Positions 1-12,273 of a stretch of DNA of 64,000 nt are shown here, in pieces. A model generated the notes under the pieces. That model was not told where the DNA came from, did not search any database, and saw only the letters and a program-made list of their open reading frames with translations. The stretch lies in contig OV884009.1 of NCBI GenBank assembly GCA_930367205.1, positions 99,655,189 through 99,719,188 of the forward strand. The letters run 5' to 3'. Origin of the DNA: Acanthosoma haemorrhoidale (Eukaryota > Arthropoda > Insecta > Hemiptera > Acanthosomatidae). Within the stretch, counting starts at the first letter, position 1. Each line of letters begins with the position of its first letter. The translations under genes and the position numbers were made by a program.

Positions 1-499
1 TACTGCTTTCTTTTGTATGGCCCACAGAAGACTATTGTATGGAGATGTGCTGTCAACTACAATTCGCTGCCACTTCAATTCCTCTATCTCTCGCCTGATA
101 TGCTGTCTCAGCGCTTGCGGGTATCTCCTTTCCTTTATATACGTCACACGATCCTGTTTGAGTGGTATCTCGTGTACCATCCCCCCCGTTATGCGAAGGT
201 TATCCCCCCTTTGAAGAAAATGTCGGCGTACTCTTGCCTAATTTGCTTTTCCTAGTGTTACTCTCGCTTGACTTCTCCGATTTGCTCCTTTCCGACCTCC
301 AGGGTCCTCATACGTCGGTACGGTTTTCTTCCTATTCTGATGTACCACATTCCCTCTCTGCGCCTCACCTTTGCCCCTACCTTTCCCAGGTGGTCGCACC
401 CTATAATACCCTCGTATTCCCGTGGCATCTTTTCCACCACACGTATCGTAATTTTCTTCTCATTATCCATCACTATTGCACCTTTAACTTCACAAGGCT

Positions 500-1025
500 C
501 TCCCAGGGTGACTAGTTTCCACTCGCATGCTCAGATTAGCGCATAAATGTCTCTTCCGTTCTGCTAAGGATAGTGCAGGAGCTCCCTGTGTCAACCACAC
601 ACCTCACCCCTCTCGCCACTCGGATAGTGGGTATGCTACCGTAATTTCTACTCACACTATAATTTGTTAAAGGGCGGACACCCCTCTGTCCACCCGCTCC
701 TCAAGCCGCCACTTGCCTTTTTCTTCCCGCGTCCGCGCTCTGCCACCTGCCCCTTCCATGGTCCCTACTGTCCTCTCCTCTTTCGCCTATACTGATCCCG
801 GGTTTATGCTCTAGGTCCTCAGTCTCTGAATTTCCTGACGATTTCGATGATTGTGAGGGGGTCCTGTTTCTCCCCCACACCTCCTGTCCATTTACTTCCA
901 CTGGTTAGGTTCCGGCCGATACCTCTCCGTTTTTCGGTTAACGTACGGACACTGCCTGGAGAGGCGCCCTGACATTCCCAATTCAAAACATTTTGTGCGA
1001 GGGCACTGTGCTACCAGGTATCCAA
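500..1025 (-). pseudogene. Nucleocapsid and protease remnant of element A
   Basis: Reading right to left, a degraded zinc knuckle lies at about 1000-940: the second cysteine is replaced by leucine and the histidine by arginine (CFELG...GR...QC). A charged linker follows at 901-701. A retropepsin-like active site with residues VDTGSS has its DTG at 584-592. In this family the knuckle binds genomic RNA and the protease cleaves the polyprotein. The protease motif is still intact here although the knuckle is not. The sequence further left (to about 258) stays compatible with the end of the protease domain by comparison with element B around 48.5 kb. Confidence 0.65.
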
Positions 1026-1284
1026 CTATCCTACATCCGTGACATCGTCGTTCCTCCCTCCTTCCGCTGGTTGTAGGTATTCCATGGCCTGGCCTCCTCT
1101 CTCCTGCATCGTCCTTTTTCTTTCTACATGCGGCGGCTCCCTTCTTTTTATAATTTGCTGCGGCATTCTAGGTCTACGGTATGTTACCTTGGACCAACCT
1201 CTCTCCCCCGTTCCCTGCTTTCCTTCCTCTTTACGGGTGCTAGCATCCAACACATCTTGGGTGCACTCCAAGAACGGTCCCCCG

Positions 1285-1872
1285 TTAATTATCCCTGGCT
1301 AGCTGTACTTTTAGAATGGTCGACAAGAAGGCCATCCTGGCTTCTACTTCCGCCAGGATTATCGTTTCTGTCATCGTTTTGGTAATATTGTTGAACCGTG
1401 CCAACAGTTCCTTGGGGTATTGGCCTTTCGTTTGTCCCGGATGTCGCGTTTCCCGAAGCATTTGAAAGATATCCTCTTCTGGTGTCCAACGGCCTCCTCC
1501 GTACGTCTTCTTCAATCATTCCTTTACCACGGCCCATGGGGTGTCCTACTCTGCCCGTATCAGGTTCAATACGTTTCTTTTTATACGACACACCAGGTCT
1601 GAGTTTATTGATTTTGCATCCCCTGGGTCTAGTAGGCTTTCGTTTGTCTTCAATTCTACTCTCTCCATAATTCTATCACCGCCTTTAATGAAGTGATTTA
1701 ACTCACCCAGCTCTTCACAGACTTTCTCCAGGTCAAATATCGTCCTTCTCAGGTCCCGCGACGTCGCTGCTCGCACCATCATCAAGGCGAGGGAGTTCGC
1801 TTGAACTTCGGGCAACGTTTCGCTCAGGAACGGAGGCGGCACTTCGAAGGGTGCCGGCTTTAACCCTACCAT
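1285..1872 (-). pseudogene. gag capsid region of element A, frameshifted
   Basis: The ATG at 1870-1872 starts about 108 codons that stop at 1546. The capsid sequence resumes in another frame through 1515-1285, beginning at the conserved block GGRWTPEEDIFQM and ending near MAFLSTILKVQLA. The same blocks occur in the same order in the gag of element B, which supports homology and shows that A has lost frame between them. Gag would form the particle shell. A downstream basic linker (about 1271-1026) is again in a different frame. The start is chosen because it follows the leader after the primer site and lines up with the gag start of B. Confidence 0.75.
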
Positions 1873-1998
1873 TGTTCCAAATTTAAATGATGAAGAAAGA
1901 AAAAAAACGAAAAGGGAAGAAGAAGCAGAAAGTAAAGAAAAGTGAAGAAAAAATTAGTTACCTCACATGTCGTTTTATCCGAACACTCGCTAGATCAT

Positions 1999-2012
1999 GG
2001 GTTTCGGCACCA
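1999..2012 (-). promoter_or_regulatory. Primer binding site, tRNA-Phe type
   Basis: On the minus strand the sequence TGGTGCCGAAACCC follows the LTR. It is complementary to the 3' end of animal tRNA-Phe including CCA (family knowledge). Fourteen bases match before the site diverges; element B keeps 18. Confidence 0.8.
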
Positions 2013-2204
2013 GTTATCTTCTCCCGCCTGTAGACGATCAAAAAAGAGAGAATAAGGATGGTAATGATACACACAGGTTCGATTGTTAACTGGCTTTATT
2101 ATCTTCTCTTCCTCTATCTACACACAAGCTTTGTTTACATTAAGGCTTGTGGTATTAGGGTTAACATTGTTTTGCCACTAGCCAGAACTTATTAATATAT
2201 ATAG
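2013..2204 (-). repeat. Partial LTR of element A
   Basis: This segment lies directly outside the primer site. It resembles the segment before the primer site of element B (46.75-46.94 kb): both have an AATGTAAACAA block, a polyadenylation signal followed by GC, then a pyrimidine-rich stretch. It ends where Jockey 3' sequence starts, so the LTR is incomplete and its outer end is not visible. Confidence 0.6.
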
Positions 2205-2741
2205 AAACTTCTTTATTGTGCTAAAATTACTATCTGCCTTATTAGGCGATAAGTAATTGTAATAAATGTTCTCATTCATACCATATTTACAATTTTCATT
2301 CTCTCCCTCATCCATCTAGTATTTACAAACAGTCCAGAGACCACCCAAAACGACATGGTTGTCACATCCCTTAGTTTTGAAAGAGGAAATGGAGTCGTGC
2401 ATTTGATCAGTTTTTGAGAAATGGAAGTCCCCCACGCTCCTCCTTTAGCAACGTCACTGGGTACGAGCCAGTGGAGGCTTACCAATAGTGCGAGAGACAC
2501 AGACACTCAGGACATGATTTGAGATACTGGCCATAGCCAGGACTCCCACTGTCACGTATTTATAGCACGCCACGAGCCAATTGCCGCTTTAGTCTCTGAG
2601 GAGGATTAAATCGGTGTATGGCGCATTGTACTAACCGCACTAGGTGATTAGGGTGGTTGGATATGTTACTATGGAATTTTATGAACTTGGAAGGGATGAG
2701 TTTAAGAATGGAGGCTGTATATTAGGATCATTATGCAGGGT

Positions 2742-3161
2742 TTAGTTGCTGACGCAAGAAAGGGCATTTACTGTTGTTCTAAGGTGATGGGATGTTATTT
2801 TGGGGTATGGGTGGAATGACAGGACTGGAGTGTCATCTGCAAATGTGCCAAAGAAGGTATTGGGGATAGAGCGGACATCAGCGGTGTATATGTTATGTAG
2901 GCTGGGGCCCTGAACACTGCCCTGTAGAACTCCTGCTTTTATGGGATCGTTGTTAGAATATCCTAAACCACAGGAGGACTTAGGACAGGAGTACGGACTT
3001 AGAAGAAGCGGTTTGAAATGTAGGACTATAGCATTAGGAAAAGGGTCTGTGCTTATAAAGCAAAGCTGCCCGACAAACCCTGTCACAAGCTTGAGCAATG
3101 TCCAGAAAATCAGCAGTGCAATACTGTTTGGTTTCAAGGGCGGGGGATATGTGATCAACAA
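2742..3161 (-). pseudogene. Jockey-like reverse transcriptase fragment
   Basis: A 139-codon open stretch contains AGVLQGSVQGP, then YTADV, then TFADDTPVLS. These are the conserved blocks around the catalytic aspartates of non-LTR reverse transcriptases. The same blocks occur in the 59.7 kb copy. The FADD motif is unchanged here. It is a fragment of ORF2 with stops on both sides. Confidence 0.8.
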
Positions 3162-3332
3162 CGCGGAGGCCTTGTTGATAAGTGGAATGTGAAACTGGTG
3201 TGTAGGAAAAAGGTTTTTGGATTCAACAATTGCAAGCAGACATTTTAATAGGAGTTTTTAAAATATTTTTGAGAGGATAGGGACTAGGCCAATTGGATAG
3301 TAAGACGAGGTGTTATTGGGTAGTTTACCGGG

Positions 3333-4167
3333 TGTCAGGGGCGTAACTAGGGGAGTGCCTGATCACTCTAGCCCTGGTGACAAGTGCGGATTGATGTAGT
3401 TTATAACATGGACCATTGTTCCATGTCGGTATTTAATATCTGACTCCATTTATGATAGGTATGTGTCCCGACAATACACTATGTTCAAAAGAAAAGGGTA
3501 CCGAGGTTGCATAAAGGATAAGACCGGTTCAGAGTTGAAACGGGGCACGGCAGTGTGGTAGGCGTGAGGCGTCAGGTGGTCTCAAGACTGTGAGACAGCG
3601 TGACGACTCATAGGACAGCAGAGAGAGAGTAGATTAGCGGAAGGCTGAGTAGGCGTATCGCGACGAGTGATAGCGGCTATCTGTATGTAGAGACTAGAAA
3701 AGAGTGAAGAGTGGGCCTACCAGGGCCAAGTGGCCCTGGTGTCAAGTTACAAGTAGTGTGGCTCAGGAGACTAGGAAACAGAGTGTCTCTCAGGGTGAAA
3801 AACCCTTGATATAAATATGCACCCCCCTCCCTCGTGGAAGGCGGAGCCGGTGTGCAGGTGGTCTGGTTTACGATACGCAGGTGGCCAGTGCATTTTAGTT
3901 ATATGGCCGTTGGGATAAAAGGGTGTGTTTTTATGGCTGCTAGGGTCTCACCCACTTAGGTCATTTGACCGCCTCTAGGTGCCCCTACGTCTGCCTGGCT
4001 TCCTACCCCAGGTTTTATTGCCGTACCCTATCCTCTGTTACTTGTTTTTATCTCTGCCGATCCCTCTATGATTTATTACCAGAAGTTACATAGATTTGCA
4101 TTTCTATTATAATACATTATGAACCAGAGTGTAGGGTAATTTACATATATAGTTAGCGGTCGCTACA
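3333..4167 (-). mobile_element. Solo LTR, 835 bp, family L
   Basis: This block begins TGTCAGGGG on the plus strand and ends CGGTCGCTACA, so it has TG...CA ends in either reading. The 5-bp duplication CCGGG flanks it at 3328-3332 and 4168-4172. Its minus-strand start TGTAGCGACCGCTA equals the start of the LTR at 31,674. An internal block (around 3430-3500) is shared with that copy and with about 8.75 kb. No gag or pol lies inside, so it is best read as a solo LTR left by recombination. The parent element is not in the window. Confidence 0.85.
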
Positions 4168-4201
4168 CCGGGTTAATAATGGAACTTTTCTAGATGAGAG
4201 G

Positions 4202-4574
4202 CTTATATTTTATAGTTTATTTTCTGACTCCCTGCAATACTTGACAAACCCGGTGTTTGACACGATAACCCCCACTCCGTTCCCCCATCGATGACAGGAC
4301 GCTGTCGTGGCTGGAACGCTTTAAATTTAGGTTCTAGGTATAGTTTTTAGTTTGTAAGTTTTTTCTCCTATTTTTTAAAGTGAAGGTGAGCCCCATCACC
4401 TAGATTTATTTTCACGTTATTGTATTTTAATCACAACCTGTATTGTTGAGTAACCCGAACTCCTTCAAATGCATTATGCAGTCTGCGTATAGCAGAATGA
4501 GGAGAAATTTGCAAAGTATCTTATTAATATTTTTCATTGTACAAATTCAAGGGGTTTAGAAAAAAAAAAAAAAA
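4202..4574 (+). mobile_element. Poly(A)-tailed insertion with 11-bp target duplication
   Basis: A 373-bp segment ends in a run of 14-15 A (about 4560-4574) and is flanked by perfect TAGATGAGAGG copies at 4191-4201 and 4575-4585. This is the signature of LINE-machinery insertion. I see no long ORF, no clear tRNA-like head and no similarity to other repeats here. It could be a SINE, a 5'-truncated LINE 3' end, or a retrocopy of a host mRNA 3' UTR. Confidence 0.75.
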
Positions 4575-5830
4575 TAGATGAGAGGAAAGTACATCGTACT
4601 TTGATTTATAACACAATCATAAATGTAGGTTAGGAAGATTAGGAGGCTTTAGGAGGATGTTGTTGGAGAATTTGATGAGTAAGGAAATCATATCCAGGGG
4701 ATTTTCGGTAAGGTAGCTTTTTAGAAGGTATTTGATCAAAGGATGACGGCTTTCGTTGCAAACTTTCATATAACGGCGGGGTGACGATGCATCTCAAGCC
4801 AACCTCTGGATCAGATTAGTCTGAAAATACACTGCATCGTCTAAATCATGGAATATTTTCAGGCGCACTTTGAGGTCTAGAGAATGTGCAAGAAGCTGTC
4901 GCAAGTGGTCCCACTCAACTGGGGGGAGGAGGCAGTTTGTGAATTGGTCTCTGGGAAGTTGTCAGAGATCGAAGGAGAGGTCATCGAAGTGCGTAAGAGA
5001 ATACTGTTACTCAACTATTGTAGAAAAAGTAGTCAAGGAGATCAGGATTTCGGTTTGGATCTGTTGGCCAATAGGTGGCTGTGTCAGGAGAGATAGTAGA
5101 GCAATGTCATCGTGCGCGTGCAGACAGCAAAGCACGTCCTCGTGTATTCATGGATCTTGAGCCCCAATGTTGGTGCTTCACGTTAATGTCCCCATGAACA
5201 AGAAAACGATGTCCAATGGAGGCTAGAAAGGGTATGAATCGAGAATCAGAAAAAGATTTATTACGTGGGGAGTAGTACACTGATGCCAGAGTGAGGGGGA
5301 AGTGAAGGTGCTGATTGACACTGCAGTGGACTGAAGGAAATCGTGTGCTACCAAAGGAACTATGTGATGGGAAACAGAGTTATGGACAATGACAGTGGTA
5401 CCTGCAGGTGCTGTTCCATCTGGGTGGTTAGTTTGATAAGTCTGGTTCTGTTGAACTGTAAATGGTCGTGTACTTTAGTCTGGTTTCAGTAATGAGAGCT
5501 AAATTGATGTTTTGTCATGGAGTAGTGTTGTCAGTTCGTTAGTGTGGGCGTGAACATCATTCCAAAGGAGAATAGATAAGGAGTCGGAAGGATCCACTTA
5601 TTGATTTTAATTAATCGGAATCAAGATTTTGTTGGAATAAGGTTGGAGACAAGATTTGTAAGAAGGGAAAGGAGAGGGGTAATTACGGTTCTGAACTCTG
5701 TGAGAAATGAGGTTAATAAGATAGTGAGATTTAAAGAGGTTGAAGGTGGAGGAATATGTGGAATGTGTGCTTCAGGATGGGATTGGGTTTGCTAATTGCA
5801 GTAATGAATGGAAATCCAGTCATAAGGGCA

Positions 5831-8185
5831 TCGCTACTTTTTTTTTTGAACATGTCAAACACTTTGATTGTCAAAGAACTACTTGGTATTTCCAACCAAT
5901 ATTCTTTAATTACGGTACTTCAAATCTCATGCTAAAAAAAATCATTTGTGATTAAAGAACGGAAAGTTTGATTTCTTTTTTATTTTATTATATATATATT
6001 TTTTAATATAATTGATTTTCAATATTCTTAATACATCCTAAACGTGCGAAAGAAGGTCAGAAGCACAAATATATAATATTTTCTAAACCGCGACTTAGTA
6101 AATAAGCCACATGAGGAGAAGAATCTAGATCATCTATGTTAATGATTTTTTATCATATTTTCATGTTGTATTTTTAGTAACGTAAAGTCAACCATGGTAA
6201 GCTGACACTATTTGGACTAAACCTTCAGAATATCATATCGGTCATATTGGCATAGGAAAGAGGATTGTCCTAAGTAAACTCATATCCTGGATTATCATTT
6301 CATATTATCTAACTTGTATTAAATTATATCATCTAAATTACCATTACCCAAGAACGAAATCCCTAAAATTCCATAACATTCTCTAGCAAGATTACTTTCA
6401 GGAACCACCCAACCATAAAATCCTCCTTTGCCCAAGATTGAACTAGAGGTGTCCTTGTCATATTTTTTAAATATTAAGGATGTTCTGGTACCGGTCAGTT
6501 TTCTCTCCTCACGCCAAGAGCGCCTTCTCTTCTTTGTCCTCAACTACCCCACGTGCGTCTTCCCCATCCTTGCTTCCTTCTCCATAGCCCCTAGAAGATG
6601 ACAATTATGGAGGTGCCTCCCTGGGGTATATATTGTAAATACTGCATAGATGAGAAAGATTACATTGTGAATTTTATTGTTTAATTACAAGTTTGTTTTA
6701 ATACCTTGTTGCCCACAAATATTAATAAAAAGTAAACCTTTGAGATGACAGATTGACGAAGACGGACAACCCCTCTTTCTGAAAAAATAGCTGCCCGACA
6801 CAACTGCAGCCTGTTGCAGACACATGACTCCATAATAAACAGAAACTACTTAAACTACATTTGAAGGCATTTCCAATTTATTCGTAAATGCAAATCTACA
6901 AAAATACTATAGACATAATTATAAATAAAGAAAAAAAGGAATATAAAGTTCAATTTAAATCACGTGTCCGTCTGTATTTGATAGTGGCCATAAAAAAAAG
7001 AACAATCAATGTGAGAGCTTAGAAGCATATTCCATAACCTCTCAAAATTAGCTGGTTATTTTTTGGTCGAAGAAAATGAAAAGAAGTATGTAGACAAAAT
7101 AAACGGGGAAAAAAGTCAGCCCCATTAGATCACGGCTCGTAGACTTGGTTATGGTTATGGACCCATTAGTGACAACATCGCAATAATATATTCCCGAAAG
7201 ATATTGCTGGGAGCCAACCAGACAAATTTCTTATCTTAATTACGTCCAATTTGACCAGGGTTTTTAAAAAAATATTTTAGTTATTTAGAATTATTTGATT
7301 AAAAAAGCATTATTCAATGACTGAAAAAAAAAATAACATGTCATATTCATGATAATGAATGCTATGCAGTTTTCTTCGCAATAATTTAATAATTATTGTA
7401 GTAAGGGTAAGTGTGGTTGTCTTCGATAAAACTCCAAGGCTGAATATTGAAAGGAGTGAGCTAAAAAAATTATATATGAGCCGCTTCTTATATTTTTCAC
7501 AATATGTCTTTTTGGATTAAGATGTTCAAAACACGGCTGAAGATACTATAGATGAAAATCTGGTCAAATTCTATTTACATATGGATACGAGAGAAGGAGA
7601 GGGGATGGGGAGGGGGAAATAAAGTTTTGCAGTCTCTAATGGGCCTGCCAGCTGCGGTTACGATTGTTGGCAAGTGTGAAAAGTCCCACTCCGTTTTCTC
7701 CAAGTTGGTTCCATTTGCTCGATAATATCCACTCCTAACTCGTCTTCCAACAACTGACAAAACACTCAACATAATGATTGCTCTCTAGCGATCTCATCGC
7801 CGTTATGACATCTAAGCTGTTTTTAACGATCGAACACCCCATTATCCACACCCTGTTAATAAAATATAACTTAGGACTCACTTGATCAGCGTTTTTTATC
7901 CTTAGTTAACGCAAAGGTAAATATTTTAATTATGACCTACATCAGTTACTATAGGTTGAGCTATACTTTCTAAAATTAATAGATAAAATTTAAGCAAAAA
8001 AAAAACAACAACAAAATTAAATTAGGGCTTACAATTAAAGTGTAGGCTTGACGACGTGGATGAAGCTGAGTTAGTATTCAGTCAGAATTAGGAAATTAAT
8101 AAATTTTTACATTTTAGAAGAACATAAAAAGTTGTAAATAATATAGTCTGCTATAGTCCTTAGACTGGGAAAGATGAAAGCAGCC
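5831..8185. other. AT-rich stretch without recognised genes
   Basis: Several short ORFs occur on both strands (for example minus 6543-6319 and 7772-7575), but none shows a motif, a splice context or similarity to anything else here. Short A and T runs and a (TA)n patch near 5990 are present. I see nothing I can name. Confidence 0.5.
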
Positions 8186-8240
8186 GACCGGGCTCAAACC
8201 TAGACCGTTATTTAGTGTAATAATCCGTTGGTCCAAGCTA
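8186..8240 (-). repeat. tRNA-like SINE head (weak)
   Basis: On the minus strand a TAGCTTGG... block is followed about 30 bases later by GGTTTGAGCCC, close to the polymerase III A box and B box (GGTTCGANTCC) of tRNAs. No tRNA fold is evident, so a tRNA-derived SINE or decayed tRNA fragment is the likelier reading. Confidence 0.3.
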
Positions 8241-8699
8241 AAATAAAATTGAGCAATGATTTTGAGTAAATTAAAGCATAGTTGATGCTGAAGATGGATG
8301 ACAATCCAAAACCGGTTATGTCATACTAAAAAAGATGAACAATATACCGCAATGAAAGTGATAAAGTAAAAAAAATAAACTAAACTTTCAGGCACTTTGA
8401 ATTTTCTGAGGTGTATAAGTGAAACAGCGCTCAATCTATTTCGCATAAATACAAATGTGGCATTCACTGTAGCAAGCAATACTCAAGTCAGATAAGCGAA
8501 ATTAATCAAAGTAAATATTTTCCACGTAAGTGATATTAACACGAAATTAACTTCTCATTTGTTAGTTTTCGGGAATTTATTTCGGCATAAAATCCCCAGG
8601 TCATCCGCTGTTTGTTGTGGGGGGGGCGCCCAGCGGAAGAAGGCCTCGTCGACCCTGCCACTGCCCGGGGGTGGATCGGAACAAGATATATGAATGGAC

Positions 8700-9080
8700 C
8701 AGTGGTCTTTGACCTTTGCTGGCGGTCAGCGGGCAGCTTAGTTAGTATTTGTTAATAGATCTGACTCCATAAGATCTTAGAAGGTGTGCCCCGACACTAT
8801 GTTCTGGAGAAGAGGTATAGGCTAGGTATTACAGGTAGTTATCGAGGTCTTGGAATGATCACGAGTTCACACTGGGACCTCTAAGATCCCAAGGACTCTA
8901 CAAGGACAAGAGAAAGAAGGAGGAAAGCCTGGGCTCTAGGGAACAACCCCAGTCCCACATCTTAGGAGGTGGTTATAAAAACATCGGTATAATCGGAGGA
9001 GGTAAATAAAACCAGGTAAACCACGTACCTGTATACGTCATAAAAATCCACCATATTTTCTTACAAATGATCCTGTCAGT
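8700..9080 (-). repeat. Partial LTR, family L
   Basis: The reverse complement of about 8740-8900 matches the LTR at 31,674-32,563 over the blocks TGTGAACTCGTG, CATTCCAAGACC, AACATAGTG and TATGGAGTCAGAT in the same order. Neither terminus is visible, so this is a truncated copy. The GC-rich patch to its left (8620-8680, with an 8-G run) may belong to it but has no match I can see. Confidence 0.6.
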
Positions 9081-9179
9081 ACCTGAGAGTTGATTTACAT
9101 CTACAAAAGACTTATAAACAAATGATCCTTGATGTGGCTCTCACTATTCGTGCATTATTTATTAGAATTGGCTAGTGTC

Positions 9180-12100
9180 TGTTTTGCCAGACAGTTAAAG
9201 TTAGGGTTATTATGTCACAATACGAATCCAAATGAATTGTTAATGCTTTCAGATCGATGATACAATATATACGTGCAATTTTGATTCATATTATGTTTGT
9301 GTAACTTGTAGTAACTGATGCACCCCAATAAAATCTCGTGTCCTCCTTCTCGCCGGGGCCCATTGTCGCGGGGTAGGGGGTTCAGGGTTGTCGTCTTCAA
9401 CCATTCTCCTACACTGCATCTCCCTCTCCTGTAACTTTGTCCCATAAAAACACACGGTGATTATTTTATTTTACATTATATAATTTGATAAAAGGTATAT
9501 TTCGATAATTCATTTGCCTTTTGGTCAAAAAAATGTATTACTTTAATGTTTCATCTTATAGTGAATTAATAACTTCCTATTAGCTTCCAATAAAAAAAAA
9601 AATATTTGGACACATAAAACTAATAGAAAGATATCTACACAAATTATAAACAAAACAAAGGAAAAAATAAAATAAAGTAGGAGTTTTCCAGTAGGCTCAG
9701 ATGAGGAGGGAAAATACATAAAAGCAATAAAGATTATCTTGCTGAATCCGGTAAAGAAGAAGGTGAAAGGGGTATAATGGAAATTTCGGAAGGAAATGGG
9801 AAATATGAAAGAAGAAGAAGGGGTAGCATACAAACCGCTATTGTAAATTGATGGTGGGGGGAGGGGGTCACCCAAGGTAATATGTAGTTGACATTACTTG
9901 AAAAACAGAAATGTTTCCACTCATAACGTCAAACAAAAACTGACATTTCTTCGGCTGGTATAACTTCCAGAGTGGGATCAAATGCTCGGGAAGCAGGCAG
10001 CCAATCTGTGCCTTATACAATTATACATTATATAATTCATGCCCATTTAAATTTCTAAACGTAACATAAAATTAATTAGTTACGTGACACTAATCATATC
10101 ATGAATGTTAGAAGTCTATCTTTGATATGTTTGAAAAAGAACCACAATTTCACTGTTCCATTGATACAAGAGCGTTTATATTTATTTTTACATTGAAAGT
10201 TTAATGGAGAAAACTAGATCCAACAGGGGGGTCGTGAGTACCCAATAAGGTGATAGACACAGGGCTGAAGGGACAAGAATATCCTGATGTAGAGAAGGGG
10301 ATTGAAAAGTGTAGGGGTGCCACGGTGCCTGGAGCCTATCGAGCCTAGAGGAAATGTCCCTCAAAGAGAGCAGTGAAATGAAGCCGATTCCCTTTCCGCC
10401 CTGGTGCCCACACACCCTCCATGGGATAGCCAGCTATTCCAAACGGATTACTTTCTCAGCCCCTAACATTTCTTCTTCTGCTTTATAGCTCTTTATAGCA
10501 TAGGTGAATCTAGAAAAACATTGTTTGTCATATAGTCATTAAATGAATGCAAAAAACATATTGATGATAGTTTTGATGTTCAGCATCTTGGACACAAAAA
10601 AACTATTAATAACAAATGGGGATATCTTGTAACCCGTCAGTTGGAATTATAAATCTCTTCCATTCATAAGGACAATCCATCGCATAAATGCACATCTAAC
10701 CTTGTGGAATGCTCGATTGCAAGTTAAATCCGACAACCAATACAGATGTTTCATCTTGTATCGTTCGAATAAAAGCTTACCCTTCATGTGACAGATTATT
10801 CTGAAAAGTTACTCGCATATCCCTTGCATGCAAAAAGATGCTGGTCAAACTGAAGTTGGCCCGCCTGAGTTTATGGAACCACGATTGTGGCCCTCGACCG
10901 CAAAAATTTGACCACCGCTAAAGGTAGGGTGACCCAAAAAAATTTGCTTTGATAGCCAACGATAAAATTCACGGTGAAGCCGACTAAAGCAGGCAGTGGG
11001 AACGCGCGGCGGGCCCGGCTCTGTATCTATCGAGAGCTCTGTTTTCAAAACGTACTATACTTATCCCCATGTTTACCTTCAAACTAAATTATGTTATGCA
11101 TCTGACAATAATTAGATTCAGTTAATACAACTATTAATTATTTGCATTTTGAATTGTTTTTGTTACAGCAGTCCCTTTAAAAACAAATCCATCACAGACG
11201 AATCAAAATAAATATTCGTCCAATCAGGTTCTCTTTTTAAATTCCGGACTGATCTTTTCACCCTCATGGTCGGTTCCCACTACATTTTAAATAGTATTTA
11301 ATGAAGTGACTTTATTTTATCTTTTAATCCATCTCGGGCTGAAAAATAGCCTTTATGAGTAAAAAAACAGCTAGATATGTTCCAAAGAACAAATTGATAT
11401 CGGCTAAACGACATTAAATAAATTATTTTTATTGTTTACTCTCAATACCTAAAATTTTGGATTAGTATTAAATTTGTTTTTGTGTTACTTTGTTTGCTGT
11501 GTCCTTAACCATCAGAAGTTTTGAGTTGAAACAGTTTCTGATCAGTTACTTGAAGAATCTTAATAATAAGATCAACGAGTCTGACTACTTTTTTTTTATC
11601 ATGCTTGTTATTAGATTTTAACTGAAATACTCATATATACAGCCTTATAAGTGGTGTAGTTGAATACTCTACTGAAATTAGAGCCTCTCCGTTCAGCCTT
11701 GATAATTACGATTAATGAGGTTTCTTTCATTCATTAAGAAAATAACCTGAAATTTCGTTTTTATTTTTATGATAGGGCTTTCGGCAGCGACACTGCTATT
11801 GTCAAGTGCTTGAAATTTATTCTGTTACCCTTACTACTGAAATTCCTATTAATCTTCCATCAATTCCTCTTGGAAAGTATGAATAAAATGTTAATCAATG
11901 CCCAGTCCATAACAGCACATAACATAAACGTTTTGCTGTCATAATGGGAGCATTAATTTGATGGTTAACCATTTGTCAGTTGCCCATTATTTATGCCCAA
12001 AGTAGAAATGATGGACAGTAACTTTATCACCTCTGAAATAACATTCTGAAGCGAATGGATATAAATTAAAAAGGAAGGAAGTTTGTCAGAATTTTAAACT

Positions 12101-12186
12101 CTTAAGAGCTTGTGTATAGATCTGCCAAGAGGTGCCACGTCTTTGTAAAGAAAAAGCACTTGATGAAGTAGTTAGCATGTTGTTAG
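9180..12186. other. Mostly AT-rich, no recognised gene
   Basis: Small ORFs exist (minus 9875-9543, minus 10415-10188, minus 11048-10845). The last two lie in patches of higher GC content and could be unknown repeats or old exons, but their translations show no motif I recognise. The rest is plain AT-rich sequence. Confidence 0.45.
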
Positions 12187-12273
12187 TTGTTGAACCCTTC
12201 TCCGCCTCCCATAAATACTTGGGTCCTTATTGATATGGTAATGTGGGTCCCAGCAACTTTTCGTCTCTTACAG

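Larger units (their letters stand above)
1..2204 (-). mobile_element. Degenerate Ty3/Gypsy element A, 5' part
   Basis: Minus-strand LTR retrotransposon that runs off the left edge. In sense order it shows a partial 5' LTR (about 2204-2013, AATAAA on the minus strand at 2096-2101), a tRNA-Phe-type primer site (1999-2012), an A-rich leader, gag (from 1872), a decayed nucleocapsid and an aspartic protease segment with its DTG triad at 584-592. Gag matches that of element B near 47 kb closely: both contain GELNHF, GGDR and GGRWTPEEDIF. Several frame changes and stops separate the pieces, so this copy cannot make a full polyprotein. Its LTR abuts the 3' end of a Jockey-like copy, which probably cut it on insertion. 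The rest of pol lies outside the window. Confidence 0.85.
2205..5830 (-). mobile_element. Jockey-like non-LTR retrotransposon, 5'-truncated, with nested insertions
   Basis: Sense is minus. The 3' end (2205-2300) carries the family tail also found near 14.1, 35.3, 35.5, 60.75 and 62.35 kb, with an ATAA/AATAAAG motif close to the end. Reverse transcriptase sequence with FADD lies at 2742-3161. AP-endonuclease sequence (N-terminal block resembling LLWN...HTNELTTLL, then a second block with STNIGAQDP) lies between about 5590 and 4700. The end of ORF1 reaches about 5830, where it matches ORF1 sequence at 21.85 and 55.1 kb. Two later insertions interrupt it: a solo LTR (3333-4167) and a poly(A)-tailed insert (4202-4574). 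Many stops make it a dead copy. Confidence 0.8.

Noticed and set aside
258..515. Overlapping plus-strand ORFs at the left edge
   Set aside because: They lie opposite the protease end of element A.
5982..6010. (TA)n patches here and near 42.32 kb as promoters or origins
   Set aside because: Simple repeats are common in this base composition and have no associated gene start.
9543..9875. 110-codon minus ORF rich in Phe and Ile
   Set aside because: Low-complexity membrane-like translation of AT-rich DNA, no start context, no repeat or exon support.
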